From positions 248,001 to 312,000 of the forward strand of contig WHVA01000020.1 of NCBI GenBank assembly GCA_015179125.1: 64,000 nucleotides of DNA. Direction: 5' to 3'. Made by a program: the position numbers and the translations under genes. Below are positions 20,741 to 32,147 of the stretch, one piece after another; position 1 is the stretch's first letter, and every line of letters starts with the position of its first letter. The notes beneath the pieces were generated by a model. It searched no databases, was not told where the DNA came from, and saw only the letters and a list, made by a program, of their open reading frames with translations. The stretch comes from Gautieria morchelliformis. Its lineage: Eukaryota > Basidiomycota > Agaricomycetes > Gomphales > Gomphaceae.

Positions 20741-22735
20741 TCATGTAGAACTAGTAGCAGTTGTATGCACAGCTGCCATGGTGCGTGTGAAGTCTTCCAA
20801 ACTTTCTTCATCATCAAAGGAAACATAATTGTCAACAGCGTTCAGTGGTATACCGGCTGCTACACTAAAGTATCACTGTGAGTCAGTAGTCATGTTGAAA
20901 TAGTAAGGTAGTATATGGACTTATCCCACAAACGTTTCTGCAATGCGATGCAGTCATCCGGATGACTCAATGAGAACACACGAAGGGAGTCCATATATGT
21001 GGTGTAATGTGATCCATAGGCCTTCGCTTCAAGTGTTGGTGCCTTGCCACGATTGGAAGGATCTAGTGTAGCAACTTCTACATCAAGTGAATAATGTATC
21101 TATCACAGTTCAACTTCAGTCATGAAATATAGATAAAATAACCAACTTACCGCCACACAGGCAAAACCAATGACCGGAAGGGGTACAGGACAGAACGAAT
21201 GAGATGAAGCAGCAGCAAGCGATGTTGCAGCAGTGAATGCGATGTGGAGGACGGCTGTCTCTAAAGAGGGGTGATTGAACTGACCAGTCCTGGCCGGTTT
21301 CTAGGAAAGTAATATTGAGGGAATAACATAGCGTGAAGATGGAGTCTTACCCCTGTTTGCCCTGTTACTATCTCATCCTCTGCGCAGAAATCCAACCTGT
21401 CTGTAGAGAAAATTGCCGTTCATTGCCAGGTTCGCAGTGATCATCTTTCTGAGCTGTAGGCTTGCATATTGTTCAAGGTGAAATGAAGGGATGATTCAGA
21501 GGCCAATCTTTCGCACATGTGCACTGCACCAGCTGCGCCCATTTCTGATAAACTGCATGTGAGATGACAAAAATCGGTAGATAACAAGTAAGAGATAAGA
21601 CATTGACTTACATATTGCTGAACATGCTCATTAGCTGGTATAATCATTGAGGTGTTGCAGATCTCCTGTGTGCAGGACAATGCATCAGCTGTCCATTGTG
21701 TTGTGATACCAGCTACCTCCGGAAACATGTGCTCAAGGACTAGGTTGGACTTGAAGATCACGTCACCTGCTACAAGTTGACTCCTCATTGGGGGAGGGGC
21801 CGAACTCAATGTTTTGCCATCCCATGTAATGTTTTCATCAGGAGAATCGGCAATGGTGGGTGCTGGACTGGCAGGGTAAGATGGAGGGATGATACTGGAG
21901 ATGGCTGGCGAGGACGAAGTGGTGGATGGAGCAGGGGAGAGAGTTCGTTGTGAAGGCTGAGGTGAAGGATTGAGTCTGGCATGAACCGCTTTCAACTTGG
22001 TGGCAAGGTCGCCACGACGCTTCATGGGTTTACCGCGAATGACGGGGGCTGACTGCTGGGCTTCAGTGGGAACTGATGGTCGAGCAGAAGGCTGGGGAGC
22101 CTAGCAGAAAAAAGGTCAGATAATATAAATTATCTGTGCCGTGCATACCTCAGACTGCAGTGAGTTCCTCGATCTCGTGTTGGATACTAGAATGCCACGC
22201 CGTGATCTGCGACTCACCAGCAGAAGGCGGGCATCGACTGTCATCGACAGTAATGTTGATATGGTCGGCCATGGTGTTGCTACCTGTCACACCAGCATAA
22301 TTACTGGGCTGGCTATTGTCCAATGCAAAACCTGGATGGTTAGAGAACATATCGGGACTGAGGTTGGAGGAGAGGGGGAAATTATGGTCGAGTGAAAAAG
22401 TTTCGAGGTCACCAAATGCCATTCCATTTAAAAGAGTGTTGTTGATATCTGTGTCAAGTGTGTCATTAGGAATGGTAGAGCGGTAATTGCTTGGTGTTTG
22501 CTGGTTAAGAGGGTGCTGCAACTAAAAAATAAAATCAATGAGAGGCTTGACTGTAATAACCTGGGACTTGCCTGGAGTGTTTGCAAGAGGGCGCTGCAAC
22601 TAAAAAATAAGATCAACATAGGACTTGCCTCAGGGGGTGTTTGCTGGTTAAGAGGGCGCTGCAACTAAAAAATAAAATCAATAAATGGAATAACTACATA
22701 AAAATAACATGTGGAATTGCCTGGGGAATCCCTCC
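20741..22735 (-). CDS. DUF6532-type protein gene, probably element-associated
   Basis: Several exons read leftward and end in TGA at 20741-20743. The N-terminal parts are Ser/Pro/Thr-rich (22025-21441: LNPSPQPSQRTLSPAPSTTS). The middle has VIFKSNLVLEHMFPEVAG. The conserved C-terminal domain spans introns and includes FNHPSLETAVLHIAFTAATS, PVPLPVIGFACVA, APTLEAKAYGSHYTTYMDSL and DDCIALQKRLWDK, which fits fungal DUF6532 proteins. The tail is SFDDEESLEDFTRTMAAVH. These genes occur in high copy in Agaricomycetes and often sit with transposons; function is unknown. An inverted partial copy lies at 46383-47066. I cannot fix the start, because the 5' end is built of repeated micro-exons. Confidence 0.55.
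22522..22735 (-). repeat. tandem intron/micro-exon units
   Basis: On the minus strand three units follow one another. Each begins with GCAAGTCC, runs through an AT-rich stretch to ATTTTTTAG, and is followed by a short exon-like block starting TTGCAGC(G/A)CCCTCTT. The exon blocks at 22664-22629 (36 nt) and 22599-22572 (28 nt) and the start of the long exon at 22521 read LQRPLNQQTPPE or close variants. The inverted copy at 46430-46680 has the same layout. One spacer is only 29 nt, probably too short to splice. Confidence 0.6.
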
Positions 22736-22765
22736 ATGCCTACAATGCCCGCAGCCTGGCACTGC

Positions 22766-23128
22766 TGAGACCTGCAAGGCTCTACCAGATAAGTTCCGTG
22801 CGGTTGAACTGCTAGACTGAAACTGCATTACAGCAGTAGGAGAAATGATTAAGTTGGAGGATTAAAAAGAGAAAAGGAGTGTGGTAGAAGAATGTGCCGA
22901 TGAATGAAGGTGGTGAAAGTAGAGGGCAAGAGAATTTGAGCTCCGGCTCAAATTCTCTTGCCCTTTGCCCTCTACTTTCACCACCTTCGTTCGTTGGTGC
23001 ATTCTTCTACCACACTCCTTTTCTCTTTTTAATCCTCCAACTTAATCATTTCTCCTACTGCTGTAATGCAGCTTCGGTCTAGCAGTTCAAACGCACGGAA
23101 CTTATCTGGTAGAGCCTCGCAGGTCTCA
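22766..23128. repeat. large palindrome, about 180-bp arms
   Basis: The arms 22766-22941 and 22946-23128 are reverse complements with few mismatches around the centre GAGCTCCGGCTC. Blocks shared in inverted order include GGCAAGAGAATTTGAGC, GTGTGGTAGAAGAAT and GGATTAAAAAGAGAAAAGG. Such a structure could be two abutting terminal inverted repeats or a folded-back insertion. Confidence 0.9.
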
Positions 23129-23153
23129 TGTAAGAGAGTTGGCTTAATACTTG

Positions 23154-24350
23154 TGTTATCGCAAGGTAACAGAACTCGACCAATTAGTGGTGATTCTAGT
23201 ATGAGGTCGTGACAGTTACAAGTAGAGTTAAGCTGGGGAACTGCCAGGCAGTTGTCAAGATTGGTTTAGGCATTAATATCGTGTATTAGTGAACACAGCG
23301 AATGCCCGAATAACTTGTGTGAATAAGTATGCCATTCGGCGAATAGGGTGAACCAATAAATGTTCAGAAGATAAGAGGGCTGCCCGATCAGGGCTCGCCC
23401 TATCTACAGTCATAGCGAAATAGCCCATGGCACTTGACGATGTAACGTGCAAGGTGTCACGGAAAGGTTGTCTAAGTAGCAACAATCCTTTCGCCAGTGA
23501 AGGTGCTCCTTCGGAGCCCTTCGCCAACAGCACAGATAATAGTTTGAAGGCTAAGGTAACGAAGATGAAGTATGAAAACTCACCAGCGATGCTTAAGTCT
23601 TCTTCTGGTTGAAGATAGAAATCTACAGGAGGAGGCTCAAGATGATAGTCACAGTGAGGTCAAGTTTTACACAAGATGGATGTATGATAATTGAACTGGG
23701 GAATATACATGCAACTGTAAACTACTTATATCAAATGCTCGTATGGTAACAGCGAATAGGAAAGAGGCCGTCATGAGTCAGGGTTGGATAGGGGTGCACA
23801 GTCATGATACAAATAGATGAAATAAACATACAATAGAATGGAAGAGGAGTGCAAACATGAAACAATGGAGAGGAAAGAGGGCGAAGGCACCTATGTACGA
23901 AAACACGCCTTGGGACCTGCATATACACCACCCTGCATGGACTCTTCGTCTGCTGGGTTGATCCCACACGACCTATGGGTAGGACGTCCTGCAAATGCAT
24001 CCTGGCCATATGAACACCTAAAGGGGTTGGATCGAGTAGATGATGGGGCCAGTGATGAACCATCATGCCAGGTAAAGGGTGTCGATCGTGTTTGATGGCA
24101 TACCTGCTGGCGAATGATGCGAGTAGCGAATGGTCGTTCGGCGAATGTGGTGAAGAGCGAATGGAACGAACATAGGGGAGGAGTGGTCAGAGGGTATGGC
24201 GAACTCAGGCGAAGATGCAGGAGGAACGATGAGAGGGGGCAGAGAGACAGCGGGGTAAGGAGAATAGACGGGTCATGACAGCAGTTCCCACGCACTACTA
24301 TACAGTGGGGTCTTGTGGATGCCCCCCCCTGGTGAATCCACTTCCTTACA
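23154..24350 (+). repeat. repeat family X, split by solo LTR
   Basis: The outer pieces 23154-23252 and 24281-24350 match the uninterrupted 166-bp sequence at 46217-46382 (from TGTT(T)ATC to CTTCCTTACA). TG...CA ends suggest a short LTR-like repeat, but no target duplication flanks either copy, so its class is open. The right copy serves as the empty site for the solo LTR inserted here. Confidence 0.7.
23253..24280 (+). mobile_element. solo LTR, 1,028 bp, unknown family
   Basis: It begins TGTCAAGATTGG, ends GGTCATGACA, and is flanked by the 5-bp duplication GCAGT (23248-23252 and 24281-24285). The related empty site at about 46303-46325 reads straight through (CTGCCGGGCAGTTCCCATG). No internal coding sequence. 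It contains repeated CGAATGG/CGGCGAAT words. It is presumably left by recombination between the LTRs of a full element not present here. Confidence 0.85.
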
Positions 24351-24437
24351 CCCTCCCCTTCTAGGACTAACCCACTGGGTGAGCCAAAAGGAGCACCTCT
24401 TTGACCTCGAGAAAGGGATGGGTGTATGGACCAGGTC

Positions 24438-25739
24438 ATTCTGATGTATATCAGAATAACTGCAGATCTGATGCCTCAGATATGACATGAGTGGCATGAT
24501 GCCATGTCATGGCATCATGCCAGATGTGTTGGCACCGTGCCAACACACCTGTTCTGGTGTTCAGCGTTCTGAACACCAGTGGTTGTGCCAGCTTTGCCGG
24601 CACTCCCAGGTTGTAGTGGGTGATTGGTTGGTTTGGGGGCATGTTTCTTCCCCCTCTGAACCGAAACCCATGGTTGAGAACAACTTGGACACTCTCAAGC
24701 CCACAAACAGGTGATGTTTGTGGGAAACCAACCAGCCAATGATCTAATCATCATTGGCGCCTAACTGCAAAGAATAGCAGCTATGCAGCCATAGGACCCG
24801 GCAGGGCCCTATGCAAGGGATAACCAAGCAGTCGGTAATTGACCACTTTGTGACACAATGTCACCCATAGGACTTGGAGGATTCCTACGCAAGGGAGTTA
24901 CCGAAGTGGTCAAAATATTTGACTGCTTCATGCTGAATGGGCCAGCAGCTGCATGCAGCTGCTGGGTATTGTGTTCATAGACCTGGACACAATGGATATG
25001 CATTCGCGTGCCTGGGGTGCACGCGATGTAGGCAGCCGCACAGCTTCTTCAGCTGCACGATAGGGCCTCCCAGCCTGCTGGGGGGCTCCGCATGTCATGT
25101 GGATGACATGCGATGGGGGGCGGCTCTGCAGGTGGTTGTGACCCAGAGCCTCTGGGGACCTTTGGCAGGTCCACAGGTGCGGGTGCATGCCCTTTGGGGC
25201 ATCCCGCACCCTCCCCCCTTAACGGGAGAGGGCGGGGAGGCCAGGGCCACCCGTGGGGCTGCATGCAAACATGGACACAGTGGTGGGCCGGTCCTGTCAC
25301 GCGGAAGGGTGCCCCAGCGGCATGTACGCCTACTGGGGAGCCGGGGTGGCCTGCCTTGGACGGGGGTGGGTCCGCAGGGAGCCACGAGCGTGGGCTGACA
25401 GGGCTGCATGGCGGGCGCGGCACCTGGCTAGCTCTGGGGGCCTCTTGGTGGCCCCCAGAGGTGGATGCTCCCTAGAATGTGCACCACCGTTCCCATTAGC
25501 TGGGAGTAGGCATGGTGGCCCCTGGGGCCGTGTGCTACCGCGGATGACGTCGCGCACCGGGTGGGGTGTTTGCGACGTCAGGCCAGCTCTGGGGACATCT
25601 GGAGGGTCCCCAGAGGTGGATGCATGCTCTAGAGAGCATGCACCACCATTCCTGCTCGCTGGGAGCGAGCAGGGCAGCCAGGGCGGGTCCTGGGGCCACG
25701 CGCCGCCGGGGATGATGTTGCACGGCGTTATGGGGGCCT
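24438..25739. repeat. array of consecutive short palindromes (hairpin array), left part
   Basis: From 24438 on, one short inverted repeat follows another every 25-50 bases. Examples: 24438-24457, 24466-24481, 24492-24522 (15-bp perfect arms), 24525-24547 (11-bp perfect), 24554-24579 (11-bp perfect), 24585-24603, 24700-24724, 24736-24757, 24839-24913 (outer stem 10 bp), 24943-24964 (perfect 22-mer), 25089-25112, 25621-25642 (perfect 22-mer) and 25651-25673. Unrelated arm sequences argue against simple repeat copying. From about 25430 the palindromes also repeat as a degenerate unit of roughly 170 bp containing AGAGGTGGATGC. No credible protein is encoded. The array resumes at 45045. Confidence 0.75.
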
Positions 25740-26179
25740 TGTAAGGGCAACCCTGGCTGGTTGTGGAGATCACACTACCACACAACTGACAAGGGGAAAT
25801 CCAAAGTCTGTATAAATGAATAGAGTATGCAAGAGAGGGGGTTCTCACCTGACAAGGGGAAATCCAAAGAGAAAAGTCTAAGGACCCCCAAGCCCGTATT
25901 ATACTACGCTGCGCAGCCAGGGACAACACTTGGCACCCGCCGTCAACCCTGCATCTCCCTGACCTCCCTGACCCTTGATCGACCCTTGATGCCACCTATT
26001 ATGCGAGTCGCTTGATTTCCGACACTGTTCCGAGAGTGGAAGTCGGAAATTGGAGTGGAACTGGCAAAGCGAACAGAACTGGTGGAAGTTCTCCCAGAAG
26101 CAGAATCATTTCCGAAAGCGGAGGCGGAGATGGAATCGGAACCGGAAGCGGAGTCGGAAATGGAGTTGGAACTGGGTGT
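25740..26179 (-). repeat. outer gypsy-A 3' LTR, distal part
   Basis: Reverse-oriented LTR beginning TGTAAGGGCAACCC. The remaining 41 bp are at 32412-32452, ending GTCCCCTGACA. The inner element broke it with duplication of GGTGT (26175-26179 and 32407-32411). Confidence 0.93.
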
Positions 26180-26659
26180 TGTCAGGGGACACCCTGTTTT
26201 CCATTTCCAGTTCCGACACCACACCCAGTTCCGACTCCATTTCCGACTCCGCTTCCGGTTCCGATTCCATCTCCGCATCCGCTTTCGGGAACGATTCCGC
26301 TTCTGGGAGAACTTCCACCAGTTCCGTTCGCCTTGCCAGTTCCACTCCAATTTCCGACTTCCGCCCCGGAACAGTGTCGGAAATCAAGCGACTCGCATAA
26401 TAGGTGGCATCAAGGGTCGATCAAGGGTCAGGGGGATGCAGGGTTGATGGCGGGTGCCAAGTGTTGTCCCTGGCTGCGCAGCGTAGTATAATACGGGCTC
26501 GCTGACATTGGGGGTCCTTAGACTTTTCTCTTTGGATTTCCCCTTGTCAGGTGAGAACCCCCTCTCTTGTATGCTCTGTTCATTTATACATACTTTGGAT
26601 TTCCCCTTGTCAGTTGTGTGGTAGTGTGATCTCCACGACTAGCCAGGGTTGCCCTTACA
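26180..26659 (+). repeat. inner gypsy-A 5' LTR
   Basis: 480 bp, TGTCAGGGGACACC to GTTGCCCTTACA. The first 200 bases are dense in TTCCG/CGGAA words. The repeated word GGATTTCCCCTTGTCAG occurs twice near the 3' end. Confidence 0.95.
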
Positions 26660-26846
26660 GCAGAAAAGTCTCTCCCCTAGAGGACCGGCGGTCGTACTGC
26701 ACGTTGCATTCGCCATAGGTGCGTTCGGAATCGGAGACAGCGACTCGGAGATCGCAACCTCTTCCGCACATACAGCGTACGACAGCCCCTCTTCTTACGT
26801 CGAGCTCCCAACCCCGGAAATCCCGTCCCATATTTCTCCTTCCAAC

Positions 26847-28021
26847 ATGGATCCGGACGATCGTCTTCGGAATATGGAGGAGGAATTGACGCGGAACCGG
26901 ATGAAGACCGACGCGATTGAAACAGCCTTACAAGCGATTTTGGCTAAGTTAGATATTCCACAAGGTGGTGGAAATGAAATGCTGGACGATCCAGATTTCG
27001 GAAAAGCAGAACTAGCGGAAAAGAGGATGTCCGCGAAGTTAGCAAAGGTCAAACCCGCAACTCCGGCGGACTTTGACGGAGATCGGGAGAAGGGACGCGC
27101 ATTCTTCAACACATGCAGCATCTACTTCGCAATTGTGGAGACCTCTTTCCGAACGACCAGGCTCGGATTCACTGGACATTGTCCTTTTTCAAATCGGACC
27201 GCGCAGCCCGTTTTGCAAACAAGGTGATCCGACATGAAGCAAAGGGCAAGGGGAACTACTTCCGGGACTGGGACGCGTTCGAGAAAACATTTTCCGACCA
27301 GTTCTGCCCGAAAAACGAGCAGCTCACAGCCCTTACAAAGTTCGAGGGGACGAGCTGGTACCAGGCCAAAGATCCGGTCGATGACTACATCGATCGCTTC
27401 CAGGAGCTCATCGACCTTGTGGAATATGACGACGACAAGACGATCGTCATCAAATTCCGACGAGGACTTGATCCGACGCTCCAGAACCAAGTTGCGCTGC
27501 TTGGGGATGGAGCTCCGGATTTTGATGACCCGGAAGGGTGGTACCAAGCCGCGCAGAAGGTTTCTCGGAACAGGGACGCAAATGAGGCCTTCGTGGAGAC
27601 GAGTCGGAACACGACACGCAGTTCCGCTCGTCCTACTCCACCTGTGCCAAAACCCGGAAGCGCATTCATTCCCACACGGAAATTATTTCCGATGCTTGCT
27701 CCGCCTGCTCCTATTAGGAACCATAGCCCTCCTCCCTCGAAGAGTGGCCCTGCCCCGATGGATGTTGACCGCATGCGCGGAAAAGGCCACGGAACTATCA
27801 CCTGCTTCCGCTGCCAACAACCAGGCCACTATGCTCGTGAGTGCCCCCAAGCCTTTGATATCCGGCTTATGACCACAGAGGAGAAACTCGAGATCCTTCC
27901 AGAGTTCCTCGCACTTGCAGACATAAACGGAGTGCCCACTGCGGAAGAACTTTCCGAAAATGCGGAACATGGTCTACCGGAAGCGGAAGATGCGTCGGAT
28001 TTTGTGACACGCAGCGGGTGA
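26847..28021 (+). pseudogene. gypsy-A gag (inner copy), one-base deletion
   Basis: Gag forms the particle that packages element RNA. The frame starts MDPDDRLRNMEEEL, with a short coiled-coil-like N-terminus. It runs through DFDGDREKGRAFFNTCSIYF, the capsid-type region WDAFEKTFSDQFCP and DPVDDYIDRFQELIDL, to the zinc knuckle CFRCQQPGHYARECP, and stops at TGA 28019-28021. Near 27137 one base is missing compared with the outer copy (ATTGTGGAGACC against ATTGTCGGAGACC), which breaks the frame. Pol begins in another frame overlapping the gag stop. Confidence 0.85.
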
Positions 28022-31000
28022 GATGTGTGCCCCTGCTGCCTGTACATAACCGGTTTGCCTGTCTTGAAGTAGAGAATGAAAAGCCCCCACTCCCCTCACT
28101 TCGCACAGACCCACCGGATAAAGTCACACAAAAACCAAATCTGACACCCCGTCCATCCCGCATCCGCCCTTGGGAGAGACGCCTTCCGAAGCGCTATGTT
28201 GTTGCTGCCACCCCTGGCCCCAAGTCACTAGTCATTAAGGTAGAGATCCAGATGACCGATACGGCGGAAGTCAAATCCGGACCCGCCCTTGTCGATTGCG
28301 GGGCCACTGGTCAGTTTATGGACCGGGACTATGTGGAACGGAACCGACTGACCACGCGGAAGTTGCAACGTGCAATCCCGGTGTTCAATGTGGATGGAAG
28401 CCCCAATGAGGCAGGGTCCATCACGGAGATAGTGGACACAATTCTCCGCTACGATGGACACTCGGAACGCACTTCCTTCGCTGTCACCAGCCTGGGGAAG
28501 CAAGACATCATCCTCGGGTTTACCTGGCTTCAAGAGCACAACCCGGAGATCAATTGGCAGACTCGGAAGGTACTGATGAGTCGGTGTCCAGCCAAGTGTC
28601 ACATGTGCCGGTCGGAAGTGCGGAAGGAGCGCCAGGAGCAGCGGAAGACCGAACGGCTCATACAGACATGTCGTTCCGGCCCCCATCCACTGCTTGCAGA
28701 AGAAGACTCGGAAGCGGAATTTGACCCGGATCCCCCTTCCAATTCCGATTCCGACGCCATCCGACTCGGCCTGGAAGCACTCTGACGGAAGGGGAGCGCT
28801 TGCTGTACGTAAACCTTCCGCCGGAGGCGGAACACATCCGCGCCACCGGAAATATTTCGCAACGCCTTGCTGAAGCCTCTAAGAGGTATGATAGAGTGGA
28901 GGCGGAAATTCCGGAGTACCTGCGGGAGTTTGAGGACGTCTTTTCCAAGGAGTCGTTTGATACCCTGCCTCCACGGAAGCTGTGGGACCACGCCATCGAG
29001 TTGGAGCCTGGGTCAAAGCCCACCAACTGCAAGGTCTACCCGCTGTCACCCAAGGAGCAGGTAGAGCTCGATGCATTCCTTGCGGAAAACCTCCGTACAG
29101 GGAGGATCCGCCCCTCCAAGTCACCCATGGCATCTCCGGTGTTCTTCATCAAGAAGAAGGATGGCTCGCTCAGACTTGTGCAGGACTACCGGGCCTTGAA
29201 TGCGATCACGATCAAGAACCGGTACCCCATTCCACTCATTTCCGAACTGATCACACAACTCCGCGGGGCGAGGTACTTCACTAAGCTGGATGTCCGCTGG
29301 GGCTTCAACAATGTCCGGATCCGAGAGGGAGACGAGTGGAAGGCCGCATTCCGCACCAATCGAGGACTCTTTGAGCCACAGGTCATGTTCTTTGGCCTCA
29401 CCAACAGTCCCGCCACATTCCAGACGATGATGAATGACATTTTCCGTGACATGATAGCAGAAGGGGTTGTCTGCGTCTACCTCGATGACATCCTCATTTT
29501 CACGAAAACAATGTCCGAACATCGGGAAGTCGTGCGGAGAGTGCTGGAACGGCTCCGGGAGTACAACCTGTGTCTCAAGCCGGAAAAGTGCGAATTTGAG
29601 CGGACGCGGATAGAGTATCTTGGGGTGATTGTGTCGGAAGGGAAGGTGGAAATGGACCCAGTCAAAGTTTCCGGTGTATCGGATTGGCCCGTGCCGCGAA
29701 ACAAGAAGGAGGTCCAGTCCTTCATTGGGTTTGTCAATTTCTACCGGCGGTTCATCAAGGACTTCTCCTGCCACGCCCGTGCCCTCTTCGACCTCACCAA
29801 GAAGGAGGTTGGATGGCGGTGGGGAGAGCCGGAACAGACTTCCTTTGACAAACTCAAGGAGCTGATCACTTCCGCTCCGGTCCTGATCTTTCCCGACGAC
29901 TCTCGCCCTTATCGAGTCGAGGCGGATTCTTCCGACGCAGCTACCGGAGCGGTCTTGTCACAGCAGTCATCGGAAGATGGTGGGGGGTGGCATCCGATTG
30001 CCTTCTTCTCTAAGAGCCTTAGTCCGGTCGAGCGGAACTATGAGATCCATGACAAGGAGATGCTGGCAATCATCCGAGCGCTGGAGGAGTGGCGACACTT
30101 CCTCGAGGGTGCTCTATGCCCTTTTGAGATCTGGACAGACCACAAGAACCTCGAGTATTTCCGCACGTCTAAGAAGCTGAACCGACGACAAGCACGGTGG
30201 TCCCTACACCTGTCCCGGTTTGACTTCATGCTCCACCACCGCCCCGGCCGCACCATGGGCAAGCCCGATGCCCTATCCCGCCGCGCGGATCACGGAAGCG
30301 GAAGTGGAGACAACGCGGATATGACACTGCTCCGCCCAAGTCTCTTTGCAATCCGTGCCCTAGAAGGAGTAACTGCAGTTGGGGCGGAAGCGGAAATGCT
30401 CCGGGATATCCGGAGGCAGTACCGGAATGGAGAGAAGGAGGAGTCGGTGGTGAAGGCAGTGGAGGAACTCCGGAAAGGGCACTCACGGTCTGTACGGGCA
30501 GCGGAATGGTCGGAACGTGATGGACTGCTCCACTTCAGAGGCAAGGTCTATGTTCCGGGTGGGGCGGACCTCCGCCGTCGCATCGTGTCCCAGCACCATG
30601 ACACACGGGTCGCTGGGCATGCTGGCAGGTGGAAGACGCTGGAGTTAGTGGCTCGGAATTACTGGTGGCCTCAGATGTCCCGCTACATCGGACAGTACGT
30701 GAAGACGTGTGACCTTTGTCTCCGAACCAAAGCGCAACGACGTCCGCCCGTCGGAGAACTTGTTCCGCTCCCGATTCCCGAATCCCGCTGGGACACCATC
30801 AGTGTCGACTTCATCGTTGAACTCCCAGAGTCTCATGGCTACGACGCGATCATGAACGTCGTGGATTCGGTGAGCAAGGTGTCCCACTTCATTCCGACGC
30901 ACACGACGATCACAGCCCTCGGAGCGGCCCGCCTGTTCCTTGCACATGTCTGGAAGTTGCATGGGCTCCCGAAGCAAGTTGTTTCCGACCGAGGTCCGCA

Positions 31001-32147
31001 GTTTGTCGCGGAACTGACTCGGGAGCTCTACCGCCTGCTCGGCATAAAGCTGGCTACCACCACAGCGTACCATCCGCAGGGTGACGGACAGACGGAACGG
31101 GTCAATCAGGAGTTAGAGCAATATCTCCGCCTCTTTGTCAATGAGAGGCAGGATGACTGGGATGAGTTACTTCCGCTGGCGGAATTCCAATACAACAACC
31201 ATGTCCATTCCGCCACACAACAGACTCCCTTCATGCTTGACTCCGGACGACACCCGCGGATGGGCTTCGAACCACGCCAGGCTGAGTCCCGACTCGAGAC
31301 GGTCAATGAGTTCCGAGACCGCATGGACTCCACCCTTTCGGAAGCCAAGTCGGCCCTTGCGAAGGCCAAGGATGACATGGCAAGATACTACAACCAACGC
31401 CGGGTTCCTGCCCCAGAGTACCAAGTTGGAGACAAGGTGTACCTAGATGCAAGTGACATCCGCACCACACGCCCTTCGCAGAAGCTTGCCCACCGCTACC
31501 TTGGGCCCTTCACAGTGACGCGGAGGGTTGGACGGAATGCATACCGCCTCCGACTTCCGATGTCCATGTCCCGCCTCCACCCCGTCTTCAACGTGGTGAA
31601 GTTACTCCCTATGCTTGAGGACCCAATTCCACATCGGAAGGCTCATCCGCCACCTCCGCCAGAAATTGTAGATGGGGAAGAGCACTACGTGGTGGAACGG
31701 ATCCTGGACAGCCGGTTTGTGCGAGGACGACTCCAATTCCTCGTGAAATGGGAAGGGTATGGGTACGAGGAGAATTCTTGGGTCCCGGAGCAAGATGTTT
31801 CCGCTCCTGACAAACTCCGGGAGTTCTATAGGACACATCCAGGTGCCCCTCGCCGAATCCGCTCGCTGGCATTTCAATCCCTTGTGTCCCGTGCTTCGAG
31901 GACGCAGCACGCTAGAGGGGGGGTGATGTCAGGGGACACCCTGTTTTCCATTTCCAGTTCCGACACCACACCCAGTTCCGACTCCATTTCCGACTCCGCT
32001 TCCGGTTCCGATTCCATCTCCGCATCCGCTTTCGGGAACGATTCCGCTTCTGGGAGAACTTCCACCAGTTCCGTTCGCCTTGCCAGTTCCACTCCAATTT
32101 CCGACTTCCGCCCCGGAACAGTGTCGGAAATCAAGCGACTCGCATAA
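28018..32147 (+). pseudogene. gypsy-A pol (inner copy), one-base deletion
   Basis: Frame 28018-28785 carries the aspartic protease (ALVDCGATGQFMD). Frame 28800 onward carries reverse transcriptase (KSPMASPVFFIKKKDGSLRL, VYLDDILIF with both catalytic Asp), RNase H ([27 protein letters not shown]), integrase with HHCC finger ([22 protein letters not shown]) and core (SVDFIVELPESHGYD, VSDRGPQFVAELTRE), and chromodomain (VVERILDSRFVRGRLQFLVK, WEGYGYEENSWVPE). One base is missing near 28778 relative to the outer copy, which is open across this point. No stop precedes the 3' LTR: the pol frame runs 221 bases into it, to 32147. Confidence 0.88.

Noticed and set aside
25049..25995. Long open frames on both strands in the GC-rich region
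   Set aside because: High GC leaves few stops. The translations are Gly/Pro/Cys-rich and follow the palindromes and tandem units, with no domain.
26012..26491. Overlapping Arg/Glu/Ser-rich ORFs near 26.0-26.5, 31.9-32.1 and 44.8-45.1 kb
   Set aside because: They are readings of TTCCG/CGGAA-rich LTR sequence in various frames, not genes.
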